Below are positions 1 through 8,077 of a stretch of 8,480 nt of DNA, one piece after another. Each line of letters begins with the position of its first letter. Positions within the stretch are counted from its first letter, which is position 1. The notes beneath the pieces are model-generated. The model had not been told where the DNA came from. It ran no database searches and was given only the letters and a program-made list of their open reading frames with translations. Made by a program: the position numbers and the translations under genes. The DNA comes from Wolbachia pipientis (GTDB lineage Bacteria > Pseudomonadota > Alphaproteobacteria > Rickettsiales > Anaplasmataceae). Location of the stretch: assembly GCF_023661085.1 (NCBI RefSeq), contig NZ_JAHDJT010000052.1, positions 1-8,480 of the forward strand, written 5' to 3'.

Positions 1-170
1 AAGTTCTCTTGTCATTTTAACCTGTACAGATTGGAAAGTTAAACAAATAGCTTCAGTACTATGATAAGGGTAACGGCGAAAGTTGTCAAGTAGTTTTTTC
101 GTATATGCCAAAGCTGATTTGTTATGCAATAGATCTATTAACTTCCGATTGCTACCAAACGAGCTATAGC
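1..170 (-). other. Region 3' of nuoD with an open frame leaving the window
   Basis: On the minus strand one frame stays open from about position 168 to the left edge (about 56 codons), reading in part KLLDNFRRYPYHS and VQVKMTREL. It has no ATG until 15..13, where the new protein would begin MTREL. A weak AGG lies a few bases upstream of that ATG. Less likely starts are the TTG codons further upstream. I do not recognise the peptide as any family. In related bacteria nuoE often follows nuoD, so the ATG at 15 could be the first codon of nuoE or another gene on this strand, but only five codons are visible and this cannot be tested here. No clear hairpin with a T-run follows the nuoD stop, so read-through from nuoD is possible. 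Confidence 0.25.
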
Positions 171-1343
171 TTACCTATCAATCTCACCAAAAACTATATC
201 GAGCGAACCAATAATTGCTGCAATGTCAGCAAGCATGTGCCCTTTTGACATGAAGTCCAAGGCTTGCAAATGCGCAAAGCCGGGTGCTCTTATTCTGCAC
301 CTATAGGGCATATTAGTGCCATCTGAAACTATATACACTCCAAACTCGCCTTTTGGTGCCTCAACAGCCGCATAAGCTTCACCTTCTGGCACACGATACC
401 CTTCCGAATAAAGCTTAAAATGGTGAATGAGAGCCTCCATGGACGTTTTCATCTCTGCTCTTGGCGGTGGAGAAATCTTTCTATCTTCAGTTTTTACTGG
501 TCCTTCGGGCATTCTTTCTATGCACTGCTTTACCAAACTAATAGATTGCCTAATCTCCGCCATCCTGACTAAATAACGGTCATAACAGTCGCCATTTTGG
601 CCGATTGGTATATCAAAATCCAGTTGGTCGTATATCTCATATGGTTGGCTTTTCCGCAAATCCCAAGCAAGCCCAGCAGCACGCAGCATTGGTCCGCTAA
701 AACCCCAGTCAAGCGCCTGTTTAATCGATATTTCACTAATTCCTACAGTACGTTGTTTCCATATCCTATTTTCTGTCAAAAGCTCATCAACATCATCTAT
801 ATACTGCGGAAATTGCTCTATGAACTTTGCAATATCCTCAATCAAACCTTCTGGAATATCTGCCGCCACTCCACCTGGCCTAATGTAAGCTGCGTGAAAC
901 CTTGCACCCGAAGCTCTTTCGTAGAATGCCAATATTTTTTCTCTTTCTTCAAAGAGCCATAAAAGAGGAGTCATTGCTCCAACATCCAGCGCTTGAGAAG
1001 AGATATTAAGTAAGTGATTTAGTATTCTGGTCAGCTCACAAAATAAAACACGCAAATACTTTGCTCTGACTGGCACTTCACATTGCAACAATTTCTCTAC
1101 ACACAGTGAATATGCGTGCTCTTGCGACATTGGTGATACGTAGTCAAGACGATCAAAATACGGCAAAGCTTGGAGATATGTTTTATGCTCTATTAATTTT
1201 TCAGTGCCACGGTGCAAAAGCCCAATATGGGGATCTGCTCTTTCGATCACTTCACCATCCATTTCCAATACAAGACGCAACACTCCATGTGCAGCCGGGT
1301 GCTGAGGTCCAAAATTCAACATCATTGTTTTTAGATCTGGCAT
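171..1343 (-). CDS. nuoD: NADH-quinone oxidoreductase subunit D (complex I 49-kDa subunit)
   Basis: This 390-residue protein is the NuoD subunit of proton-pumping complex I. It sits in the peripheral arm against the membrane and, with NuoB, forms the quinone-reduction pocket. The family signature [15 protein letters not shown] spans residues 10-24 and [14 protein letters not shown] spans 39-52. The pocket residues known from bovine and Thermus enzymes (His and Tyr 49 residues apart, and an Asp 101 after the His) fall on His19, Tyr68 and Asp120, so the site looks intact. The C-terminus matches the family (APKGEFGVY, then a closing GEIDR), and the length is normal for the alphaproteobacterial form. 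The ATG at 1343 is chosen because a family-like N-terminus follows it directly. AGG lies only one base upstream of it, which is too close for a normal ribosome site; the ATG ATG pair at codons 7-8 is the alternative. No other nuo gene is recognisable beside it. A good promoter lies just upstream. Confidence 0.97.
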   Translation of the reverse strand: MPDLKTMMLNFGPQHPAAHGVLRLVLEMDGEVIERADPHIGLLHRGTEKLIEHKTYLQALPYFDRLDYVSPMSQEHAYSLCVEKLLQCEVPVRAKYLRVLFCELTRILNHLLNISSQALDVGAMTPLLWLFEEREKILAFYERASGARFHAAYIRPGGVAADIPEGLIEDIAKFIEQFPQYIDDVDELLTENRIWKQRTVGISEISIKQALDWGFSGPMLRAAGLAWDLRKSQPYEIYDQLDFDIPIGQNGDCYDRYLVRMAEIRQSISLVKQCIERMPEGPVKTEDRKISPPPRAEMKTSMEALIHHFKLYSEGYRVPEGEAYAAVEAPKGEFGVYIVSDGTNMPYRCRIRAPGFAHLQALDFMSKGHMLADIAAIIGSLDIVFGEIDR

Positions 1344-1366
1344 ACCTGATAACTTAAGATATTGAA

Positions 1367-1397
1367 ATTATATAGACTGAAGTGCGTTAAAAGTCAA
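1367..1397 (-). promoter_or_regulatory. Predicted sigma-70 promoter of nuoD
   Basis: On the minus strand TTGACT (1397..1392; five of six to the -35 consensus) is followed after 17 bp by TATATA (1374..1369). The same stretch holds a perfect TATAAT (1372..1367) at a 19-bp spacing. Either choice places transcription start near 1360, giving a leader under 20 nt before the nuoD ATG at 1343. This is the strongest promoter-like sequence in the window, but it is a prediction from motif match only. Confidence 0.6.
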
Positions 1398-1455
1398 TCG
1401 GAAACCTCTGTTATATAATTGACATTGGTTGCGGAATTATGCAATAACAAAGGAT

Positions 1456-1461
1456 TATAAT
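1456..1461 (+). promoter_or_regulatory. Candidate -10 element of a plus-strand promoter
   Basis: TATAAT here matches the sigma-70 -10 consensus exactly. No good -35 sits at normal spacing: a TTGACA at 1419-1424 lies about 31 bp upstream, and TTGCGG at 1429-1434 leaves a 21-bp gap. In DNA this AT-rich a perfect hexamer can arise by chance. If real, it would start an mRNA near 1468 with a leader of about 260 nt before the glutamate dehydrogenase start, including the short frame at 1481. A weaker alternative closer to the gene is TTAGTT (1682-1687) with TATGTA (1706-1711). Confidence 0.3.
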
Positions 1462-1480
1462 AATTTGAAGTAGGAAGTTC

Positions 1481-1543
1481 ATGCCTGACCAAAAAAAGTT
1501 TGCATCATATGTGGTAATAACCATAGGGAAACTGGACTTATAG
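1481..1543 (+). CDS. Possible 20-residue leader or remnant frame
   Basis: ATG at 1481 is preceded by AGGA at 1472-1475 with normal spacing and by a perfect -10 hexamer at 1456, so it has the parts of an expressed small gene. It encodes a 20-residue peptide starting MPDQKKFASY and ending IGKLDL before TAG. There is no membrane segment, no run of one amino acid typical of an attenuator peptide, and no recognised family. It could be a leader peptide of the glutamate dehydrogenase mRNA, a decayed gene start, or chance. Confidence 0.2.
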   Translation: MPDQKKFASYVVITIGKLDL

Positions 1544-1726
1544 CTAGGTAGTTCTTATGTATCACTTTAGCACCTTTATTGCAGGGAAACTTCACACTCC
1601 TTTTCAGGTGCGCTTATGGTGGGCTGGTGAATGCAATAGAAAGGCGATGAGCTAATAATGTGTGCTTTTAGTAATGAAATCTTAGTTAAAAGGGTTTAAA
1701 TTCGCTATGTATTTTGGTTGCAAAAA

Positions 1727-4700
1727 ATGTGTGTAGAGCATAATGTTGACACTGAGTCTTTATTTAAGTTGATTAATCAAGAAAATCAAGAAAAAAAGGA
1801 AAAAGTCAAAGAGTTTATTAAGTACTTTTATAATTTTGTCTATAATAGCGACCTAAAGATCAATGATAAATTTCTTCTGTATATTGCAGAAGACGCATAC
1901 AACTTCATCCTTAAAAAAGAGAAAGAAGAAAGTAAGTTAATGGTAAGCAATGTAAATGATGTACCAGGGATAGAAGGCAATTTTACTATAATTAAAGTAG
2001 CAAATGACGACATGCCTTTTCTGGTTGACTCTATTATTGCCACCATTAAATCGCACGATTTAACTATATGCTACTACAGCAACAGCATAATTAACATCCA
2101 AAGAAAAAGTGGCCTTATTAATGAGATTTGCCATTTAGAAGATGATAATGGTATCAAGGAGTCGGTGATATATGTGGTTATTAAAGGCATAAGTGATAGT
2201 TTTGTTAATACACTAAAAGAATCTCTACACAGAACACTGGAGGCGGTTAATTGCGTTGTAAAAGATTGGCACCTGATGCTGCAGAAGCTTGATGAGGCAA
2301 GTCGTTCTGTCATCCCAGTACTTGATACTGGAATCCAGGAAAAAGATTTTCTAGCTTGGTTGAAGAATAACAACTTTGTATTTTTAGGTTATCAAGAATG
2401 CATTCCTGATAAAGATGGGAAGTTTATTCCCAGTGGTAAGGAAGATCTTGGTTTGATGAGAGCAAGTAAAGAGTATCAAAATGTATTGGTTCCCTGTGTA
2501 GACATTGATCATTTATATATATTAAGGTCAGATCTGATTTCAATAGTTCATCGGCGTACATACATGAATTGTATAGGGGTGAGAGAATTTAATGATCAGG
2601 GTAACGTAATAAAGGAACGGCGTTTTTTTGGATTGTTTACTTCTATAGCTGAAGTTCAAGATATTCGAACTATTCCGGTAATAAAGGGTAAAATTGAGAT
2701 AATAGAGAAAAGGGCAGGCTTCATACCGGGTGGCCACAACAATAAAGCTTTAGTTTCTATCTTGCAAGCATTCTCTTGTGATGAATTATTCCAGTCCAAT
2801 GAAGATGAGTTGTTTAAAATTTGTACTTCGATCATGTCTCTTGCAATTAGACCAAGAGTCAAATTATTTTTAAGAAAGATAGGAGACTTTGTTAGTTGCA
2901 TAGTGCTGATACCGATGCGTTATGCTAGTGCCAGGTTAATGTTCAAGGTACGCGATATATTGAAGGATGAGATAAACGCAAAAGGTGCAGATATCTATAA
3001 CCATCACATTATAAACGAATATGACTTGATGAAATTGCATGTGGTGCTAAAGGCTGAAAGTGCTAGTGTTCTTGATGATGAAGTTCTGTGTATTGAAAAC
3101 AAGTTGAGAAACATTACAGAAAAGTGGGAAGATCGTTTTATAGATAACCTATATAATACCTTCGGTACTGTTGAGGATGTATTTATCCGTTATTGCAAAG
3201 CATTTCCGATAAGCTATCAAGAGAGTTTCGAGCCTAACGACGCATATTACGATATGAAGAAATTGGAGATAGTAAGGAAAAAGAAAGTAAGTAAGGTCGA
3301 TTTAAGACTTACTCGTGACAATCTGAATTACCAATTAAAGGTTTACACTCCGAGCAATGGCGGCCTTGAATTATCAAAGATATTGAGAATTACTAAGAAT
3401 CTGGGGGCGAAGATCCTATCTCATAATGGTTATTACATAGAAATCAACGGTGGAATATGGATACACCATTTTGTGTTGTCGAGGGTCGATGAGCTAATAG
3501 ACAACATTACTCTAAAAGAGCAGTTTGAGATAACACTTGCAAAAGTGTTTAAAGGGGAAATTAAAAATGACTATTTCAACAGTTTGATCATTATTGCTGG
3601 GCTGGAGTGGAAGGAGGTGCTTCTGGTTAGAGCGCTAAGTGCTTATCTGAAGCAAACATCATTTAAATATAACCCAGAATACATTCAAAAAGTAGTTTCA
3701 GAGTATCCAAAGATAGTGAAGTATTTGATACAATTATTTCATGCAAGATTTGATCCTAGTATAGATATTGATAGAGCAGAAACTACAGACATCTTCAGAG
3801 AGAAAATTGAGGAGCTTCTAAAAGAGATCAGCAATGTTTCACATGATTACGTTATACGTTCAATATTTAACTTGATAATGGCCATTTTAAGGAGCAGTTA
3901 TTACCAAGATGATAAACCATATTTATCTACAAAATTTGATTCAAGTAAAATAAATGGTTTGCCTGACCCGCGTCCATATCGTGAATTGTACGTGTATTCG
4001 AACCTTTTTGAGGGAATACATTTAAGGGGAGGAAAACTAGCGCGTGGTGGTTTGAGATGGTCGGATAGGACGGAAGATTTTCGCACTGAAGTTTTGGGGC
4101 TCATGAAAGCTCAGATGACGAAAAACGCGGTTATAGTCCCTGTGGGTGCAAAGGGTGGGTTTATAATAAAGAAAGTTTATAGAGATAAAAATATCTTAAG
4201 AGAGAAAAGTGTTGAGTGCTATAGGAATTTTATCAGAGGAATGCTTGATATTACTGATAATGTAGTTGATGGTAAAATAATTCCACCAGAAAATGTGATC
4301 AGATATGATAAAGATGATCCATACTTGGTAGTTGCGGCAGATAAAGGCACTGCTTCATTTTCTGATTATGCCAACCAAATAGCCTCTGAGTATAATTTTT
4401 GGCTTGGCGATGCATTTGCATCTGGTGGATCGGCAGGTTACGACCACAAAAAGATGGGTATTACAGCAAGAGGTGCGTGGATTGCAGCACAAAGGCATTT
4501 TTGGAGAATGAATAGGGATATTTATCAAAATGTAACTGTCGTTGGAATTGGAGATATGGCTGGCGATCTGTTTGGGAACGGCATGCTGCTTTCAAAAAAT
4601 ATGCGTTTAATCGGCGCATTTAACCATATGCATATTTTTGTTGACCCGAATCCTGATGCAGAAAAGAGTTTCACAGAGCGTAAACGCCTCTTTGAATTGC

Positions 4701-6427
4701 CATTTTCAACTTGGATGGATTATAACAAGGATTTGATTTCTGAGGGTGGTGGAGTATTTGAGCGCAGCAGCAAGCAAGTAAACATTTCTCAAGAAATAAA
4801 AAAATGCTTTGATATAACAGAGGATATATTATCTCCAAGTGACTTGATCCGATATCTGTTGAAAGCAAGAGTGGACTTTATATGGAATGGAGGAATTGGC
4901 ACGTTTGTCAAAGCGAGAAGTGAAAGCCATGACATGGTCGGTGACAAAGCAAATGATGAGTTAAGAGTGAATGGTGAGGATATTAGAGCTTCTATGTTCA
5001 TAGAAGGTGGTAATCTCGGTTGTACGCAGCTTGGAAGAATAGAGTATGCAGAGAAGGGTGGATATATCAATGCAGATTTTATTGATAATTCGGCAGGAGT
5101 AATATGTTCTGATTTGGAAGTTAACATCAAAATTGCATTTGTTTCGATTATGAAAGGAGGAGGCATTTCCTTAGAAAAAAGGAACAAAATACTGGCTAGT
5201 ATGGTAGACGAAGTTGCATCTAAGGTACTTGAAGATCATAATAGAATTGAAACAAAAGCATTACTTCTTGAGTGCTTGCAAGCTAAGGAAAGGTTAGAGC
5301 AGCATCACAGATTATTACTCAGCTTGGAGAGATCTGGGTTGTTGAACCGAAGTGTGGAATTTCTTCCAGCTGATGAGGAAATAGCGAGAATGTTGACTGG
5401 AGCAGAGGGCTTTAGTTCTCCTCAGCTTTCTGTCCTGATGTCTTACGCTAGAACAGCAATAGAAAATGAAATTATACTTTCCAGCCTGCCTGAAAAAGAT
5501 TCCTTGTGTCGTGATTACTTGCTAAACTACTTTCCGCAAAAAATGGTAACAGAGTTTAAGGATTACATATTAAAACACCAACTTCGTAGAGAAATTATCT
5601 CCATTTGCATTGCAAATGATGTAGTAAATAGGATGGGATGTATATTTATTAATAATCTAGTTGAAAATACTGGAATAAAAGTGCATGAAGCAGTTAATGT
5701 GTATATTGTTGTTAACCGTTTATATAGTTTAAATAACCTGTGGCAGAAAATTGATGAATTGGATGGCAAGATTGATGCTAACTCATACTTGCAAATAGTG
5801 AGGAATGTGCAAAAGTTTATTGGTAGAGTGTCATTTTGGTTAGTAAAAAATCTCAGCAAGCTCGGCTCTATAGAGCTAGATGATGTCACAAAATTTCAGG
5901 ATGCAATTAAGACTTTAGGCCAGAACCTAACTGATGTTTTAGATGAACATCTATTGAAGGTCTATCACCATGGGTCTGCTTCTCTAGTAGAACTTAATAT
6001 AAATAAAGATCTAGCAAAAAAAGTTGCTGATCTGTGCGTTTTAGCCTATGCATTGGACGTTATATCCATTTCTGAGCAGACATCTTTACCTATTCTCGAC
6101 ACTGGTAAAATATACTTTGAATTAAAGTCGCTACTGAGATTCGATCTGATTAGAACAATTGCTATCAAGATGAAAAGTCATTCTTCTTATTGGGACCGCA
6201 GCTTAATTAATGATTTATTGGATGATTTAAGCAATTATCATTATAAGCTAGCTGTCAAAGTTATAAAATCCACTAGCAACCGTGAAGATAAAGTTCAAAC
6301 CTGGGCTTGTAACGATACGGATTACATAGAACGTTATAGCAGTTTCTTAGATGAGATGGTTGCTTCTAAGCTTGATTTAAGTAAATTAATATTTATAATA
6401 AGAAGAATTAAAGTACTTGCCTCGTAG
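1727..6427 (+). CDS. gdhB: NAD-specific glutamate dehydrogenase, large (180-kDa) type
   Basis: This 1566-residue cytoplasmic enzyme oxidatively deaminates glutamate to 2-oxoglutarate and ammonium, producing NADH and feeding the TCA cycle. It belongs to the giant bacterial NAD-GDH family first described in Streptomyces and Pseudomonas (usually about 1600 residues), so it is essentially full length. The N-terminal regulatory region carries the family motif DMPFLVDSI from residue 95. The catalytic core contains LRGGKLARGGLRWSDR (from 766), KAQMTKNAVIVPVGAKGGF (about 794-812, with the substrate-site lysines) and the nucleotide-binding stretch GIGDMAGDLFGNGML (about 940-954). A long C-terminal region typical of the family follows. 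No internal stop or frameshift is seen. The frame also opens at TTG 1718; ATG 1727 is preferred by codon, but neither has a clear Shine-Dalgarno. It is divergent from nuoD and lies 5 nt before the tatB-like gene, so it probably leads a three-gene transcript. The symbol follows common use for this family. Confidence 0.95.
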   Translation: MCVEHNVDTESLFKLINQENQEKKEKVKEFIKYFYNFVYNSDLKINDKFLLYIAEDAYNFILKKEKEESKLMVSNVNDVPGIEGNFTIIKVANDDMPFLVDSIIATIKSHDLTICYYSNSIINIQRKSGLINEICHLEDDNGIKESVIYVVIKGISDSFVNTLKESLHRTLEAVNCVVKDWHLMLQKLDEASRSVIPVLDTGIQEKDFLAWLKNNNFVFLGYQECIPDKDGKFIPSGKEDLGLMRASKEYQNVLVPCVDIDHLYILRSDLISIVHRRTYMNCIGVREFNDQGNVIKERRFFGLFTSIAEVQDIRTIPVIKGKIEIIEKRAGFIPGGHNNKALVSILQAFSCDELFQSNEDELFKICTSIMSLAIRPRVKLFLRKIGDFVSCIVLIPMRYASARLMFKVRDILKDEINAKGADIYNHHIINEYDLMKLHVVLKAESASVLDDEVLCIENKLRNITEKWEDRFIDNLYNTFGTVEDVFIRYCKAFPISYQESFEPNDAYYDMKKLEIVRKKKVSKVDLRLTRDNLNYQLKVYTPSNGGLELSKILRITKNLGAKILSHNGYYIEINGGIWIHHFVLSRVDELIDNITLKEQFEITLAKVFKGEIKNDYFNSLIIIAGLEWKEVLLVRALSAYLKQTSFKYNPEYIQKVVSEYPKIVKYLIQLFHARFDPSIDIDRAETTDIFREKIEELLKEISNVSHDYVIRSIFNLIMAILRSSYYQDDKPYLSTKFDSSKINGLPDPRPYRELYVYSNLFEGIHLRGGKLARGGLRWSDRTEDFRTEVLGLMKAQMTKNAVIVPVGAKGGFIIKKVYRDKNILREKSVECYRNFIRGMLDITDNVVDGKIIPPENVIRYDKDDPYLVVAADKGTASFSDYANQIASEYNFWLGDAFASGGSAGYDHKKMGITARGAWIAAQRHFWRMNRDIYQNVTVVGIGDMAGDLFGNGMLLSKNMRLIGAFNHMHIFVDPNPDAEKSFTERKRLFELPFSTWMDYNKDLISEGGGVFERSSKQVNISQEIKKCFDITEDILSPSDLIRYLLKARVDFIWNGGIGTFVKARSESHDMVGDKANDELRVNGEDIRASMFIEGGNLGCTQLGRIEYAEKGGYINADFIDNSAGVICSDLEVNIKIAFVSIMKGGGISLEKRNKILASMVDEVASKVLEDHNRIETKALLLECLQAKERLEQHHRLLLSLERSGLLNRSVEFLPADEEIARMLTGAEGFSSPQLSVLMSYARTAIENEIILSSLPEKDSLCRDYLLNYFPQKMVTEFKDYILKHQLRREIISICIANDVVNRMGCIFINNLVENTGIKVHEAVNVYIVVNRLYSLNNLWQKIDELDGKIDANSYLQIVRNVQKFIGRVSFWLVKNLSKLGSIELDDVTKFQDAIKTLGQNLTDVLDEHLLKVYHHGSASLVELNINKDLAKKVADLCVLAYALDVISISEQTSLPILDTGKIYFELKSLLRFDLIRTIAIKMKSHSSYWDRSLINDLLDDLSNYHYKLAVKVIKSTSNREDKVQTWACNDTDYIERYSSFLDEMVASKLDLSKLIFIIRRIKVLAS

Positions 6428-6432
6428 GAAAA

Positions 6433-6729
6433 ATGTTCAACATAGGCCTTTCAGAAATTTTAGTTATAGCACTAGTGAGTATAGTTGTTCTTGATAAGAA
6501 CAAGATGCCTGCGTTTATTGACCTTATTAGGAATATATATAGGTATTTTATGATTGCAAAGTCGAGAACTAGGAAATTGTTAAAAGATGCTGGAATTGAA
6601 GATTTGTATAAAGAGTACAGTGTCGAAAAGGTAAATTATATAGTTGGTAAAGATGGTAAGTTTTATCCTAGTTACAATATAGATAATACATCTAAAGGCA
6701 ATGACAGCGAAGATTCTAGTAGTAGATGA
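6433..6729 (+). CDS. tatB: TatB-like Sec-independent translocase protein
   Basis: This 98-residue protein has one N-terminal membrane segment (about residues 5-20), an amphipathic basic helix (about 27-52) and a polar, serine-rich tail. The start MFNIGLSEILVIALVSIVVL closely follows the TatB pattern (MFDIGFSELL and so on), including Glu8 in the membrane segment. In the Tat pathway TatB works with TatC to bind twin-arginine signal peptides of folded proteins. One clear oddity: the near-universal Gly-Pro at the hinge (21-22 in E. coli TatB) is Asp-Lys here, although Pro26 remains. AGGA at 6426-6429, overlapping the upstream stop codon, serves the ATG at 6433, so translation may be coupled to glutamate dehydrogenase. 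The 3' end overlaps pleD by 29 nt. It could instead be a diverged TatA/B relative with another role. No tatC is in the window. Confidence 0.65.
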   Translation: MFNIGLSEILVIALVSIVVLDKNKMPAFIDLIRNIYRYFMIAKSRTRKLLKDAGIEDLYKEYSVEKVNYIVGKDGKFYPSYNIDNTSKGNDSEDSSSR

Positions 6730-8077
6730 TGTACCATCTAATGTTAAGCTTTTAGAAGCTCGACTAAAAGCAGAGTACTATACAGTTATCGTAGCTCATG
6801 ATGGTAAAGAAGCTATAGATCTAGTAGCAAAGCAGCAGCCAGATATTATATTACTCGATATCATGATGCCGAAAATAAATGGCTTTGAAGTTTGTAAGAG
6901 CCTAAAGAGTGATCCCTTAACAACCCATATTCCAATAATTATGGTGACCGCGCTGCATGACACTCACGATAGAGTGCAGGGCATTAATGCTGGTGCAGAT
7001 GACTTTCTAACTAAACCAATAGATGAAACTGCTCTGTCTGCGAGAATCAAGTCCCTCACGCGCTTGAAGATGATAATAGATGAGTTGCGTTTGAGAGGAG
7101 AAACTAACGCTGAGATTGGTGGGGTAGCAGGAAGCAGTATTATGGATTATTCCAACCAGATTTTTGATGCTAACATACTTGTTGTGGATGAGGATGTCTT
7201 TCAAGCAGAACAGATATATAATGTACTGAGTCAACGTTTTGGGTCAATTAAAGTGCTGAATGATCCAACTGAGGCATCGAAAATTGGTATTGAGGATAAC
7301 TACGACCTGATTATTTCCGACATGCAATTTTCGCAAACTGATGGCCTACGTTTATGTTCTGAGTTTCGTAGTAAAGTGGAAACACGTTACACGCCAATTT
7401 TGATTCTCTCTGAAGATTATGATAAAAACAATTTAGTAAAAGCGCTTAACGTGGGTGCTAACGATTACTTAACAGTACCGCTGGACGAGAGTGAGTTAAT
7501 AGCAAGAGTTAATTTACAAGTGAAACGTAAGAGGTATCAAGATGCCTTGAGAATGAACTTGTTCAATAATGCAGAAATGTCTATAAAGGATCCGCTAACT
7601 AACTGTTACAACAGAAGATATTTTGATGCGCACTTGAAAAACATTGTTAAAGATTCTGTAGAGAAGGACAGAAGATTATCTCTTATGATACTCGATATAG
7701 ACTATTTTAAGGTAGTAAATGACGATTTTGGGCATAGTGCTGGAGATGAACTTTTAAAGCAAATGCAGAAGAGAATCTCTGAAAATATCAGAGTGACGGA
7801 CTTGCTAGCTAGGTTTGGTGGTGAGGAATTTGTTGTTGTAATGCCAGATACCAATATATCAGATGCATACACTGTTGCAGAGAGGATACGTGAAATTATC
7901 GCTACAGAACCTTTTGTGCTCTCAGGCGAGAACACAACTCATAGTGTGACTGTGAGCATTGGAATTGCAGAAATGCAAAAACCTGATCTTGATAACATTA
8001 AAAAATTTATAGTACGCGCTGACAGATATCTATATAAAGCAAAAAACAGTGGCAGAAATAGAGTAGTCACTGGCTAA
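6701..8077 (+). CDS. pleD: PleD-family response regulator with diguanylate cyclase (GGDEF) domain
   Basis: This 458-residue protein has the Caulobacter PleD layout of receiver, receiver-like adaptor and GGDEF domain; it makes cyclic-di-GMP from two GTP. Receiver 1 (about 1-120) has the acidic pair Asp9-Asp10, phospho-acceptor Asp53 and the switch residues Thr83 and Lys105, at the same numbers as in PleD. Receiver 2 (about 157-280) keeps Asp207 but has Val where the conserved lysine should be (NDYLTVPLD), so it is probably a dimerisation adaptor that is not phosphorylated. The GGDEF domain starts near DPLTNCYNRR (from 297), with GGEEF at 373-377 and the inhibitory-site motif RVTD at 364-367, so both catalysis and product inhibition should be retained. 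The start at 6701 inside the tatB-like gene is supported by the PleD-like N-terminus (MTAKILVVDD) and AAAGG just upstream. A partner histidine kinase would be needed; none is in the window. Confidence 0.95.
   Translation: MTAKILVVDDVPSNVKLLEARLKAEYYTVIVAHDGKEAIDLVAKQQPDIILLDIMMPKINGFEVCKSLKSDPLTTHIPIIMVTALHDTHDRVQGINAGADDFLTKPIDETALSARIKSLTRLKMIIDELRLRGETNAEIGGVAGSSIMDYSNQIFDANILVVDEDVFQAEQIYNVLSQRFGSIKVLNDPTEASKIGIEDNYDLIISDMQFSQTDGLRLCSEFRSKVETRYTPILILSEDYDKNNLVKALNVGANDYLTVPLDESELIARVNLQVKRKRYQDALRMNLFNNAEMSIKDPLTNCYNRRYFDAHLKNIVKDSVEKDRRLSLMILDIDYFKVVNDDFGHSAGDELLKQMQKRISENIRVTDLLARFGGEEFVVVMPDTNISDAYTVAERIREIIATEPFVLSGENTTHSVTVSIGIAEMQKPDLDNIKKFIVRADRYLYKAKNSGRNRVVTG

Larger units (their letters stand above)
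1344..1717. other. Divergent intergenic region between nuoD and the glutamate dehydrogenase gene
   Basis: This is the only long stretch between genes. Its left end holds the nuoD promoter. The remainder is AT-rich and contains a plus-strand TATAAT at 1456-1461 and two very short frames: 1481-1543 (20 codons, AGGA at 1472-1475) and 1557-1655 (32 codons, in another frame, no clear ribosome site). Neither peptide is recognisable. I see no tRNA, no SRP-RNA core motif, no tandem repeat and no strong terminator hairpin. It may be a long leader of the glutamate dehydrogenase mRNA, a small-RNA locus, or remains of a decayed gene. Confidence 0.6.

Noticed and set aside
597..962. Plus-strand open frame of 121 codons opposite nuoD
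   Set aside because: It lies wholly antisense to the strongly conserved nuoD, and its translation shows no family motif; it is a shadow frame.
1106..1357. Plus-strand open frame of 83 codons opposite the nuoD start
   Set aside because: It is antisense to conserved NuoD residues and to the nuoD promoter side, with no recognisable product.
1419..1447. Perfect TTGACA at 1419-1424 as the glutamate dehydrogenase promoter
   Set aside because: The hexamer at normal spacing (about 1442-1447, CAATAA) is a poor -10, and the perfect TATAAT at 1456 is too far away to pair with it.
1501..1717. A tRNA or SRP-RNA gene in the divergent intergenic region
   Set aside because: I found no T-loop GTTCGAATC-like sequence with matching arms and no GGAAG...AGCAG SRP core.
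4789..5187. Minus-strand open frame of 132 codons inside the glutamate dehydrogenase gene
   Set aside because: It is antisense to the conserved catalytic half of the enzyme, and its translation is serine/proline/isoleucine-rich, as expected of a complementary-frame artefact.
5563..5889. Minus-strand open frame of 108 codons in the 3' part of the glutamate dehydrogenase gene
   Set aside because: It is fully antisense to a continuous family-length coding region, with no supporting motif.
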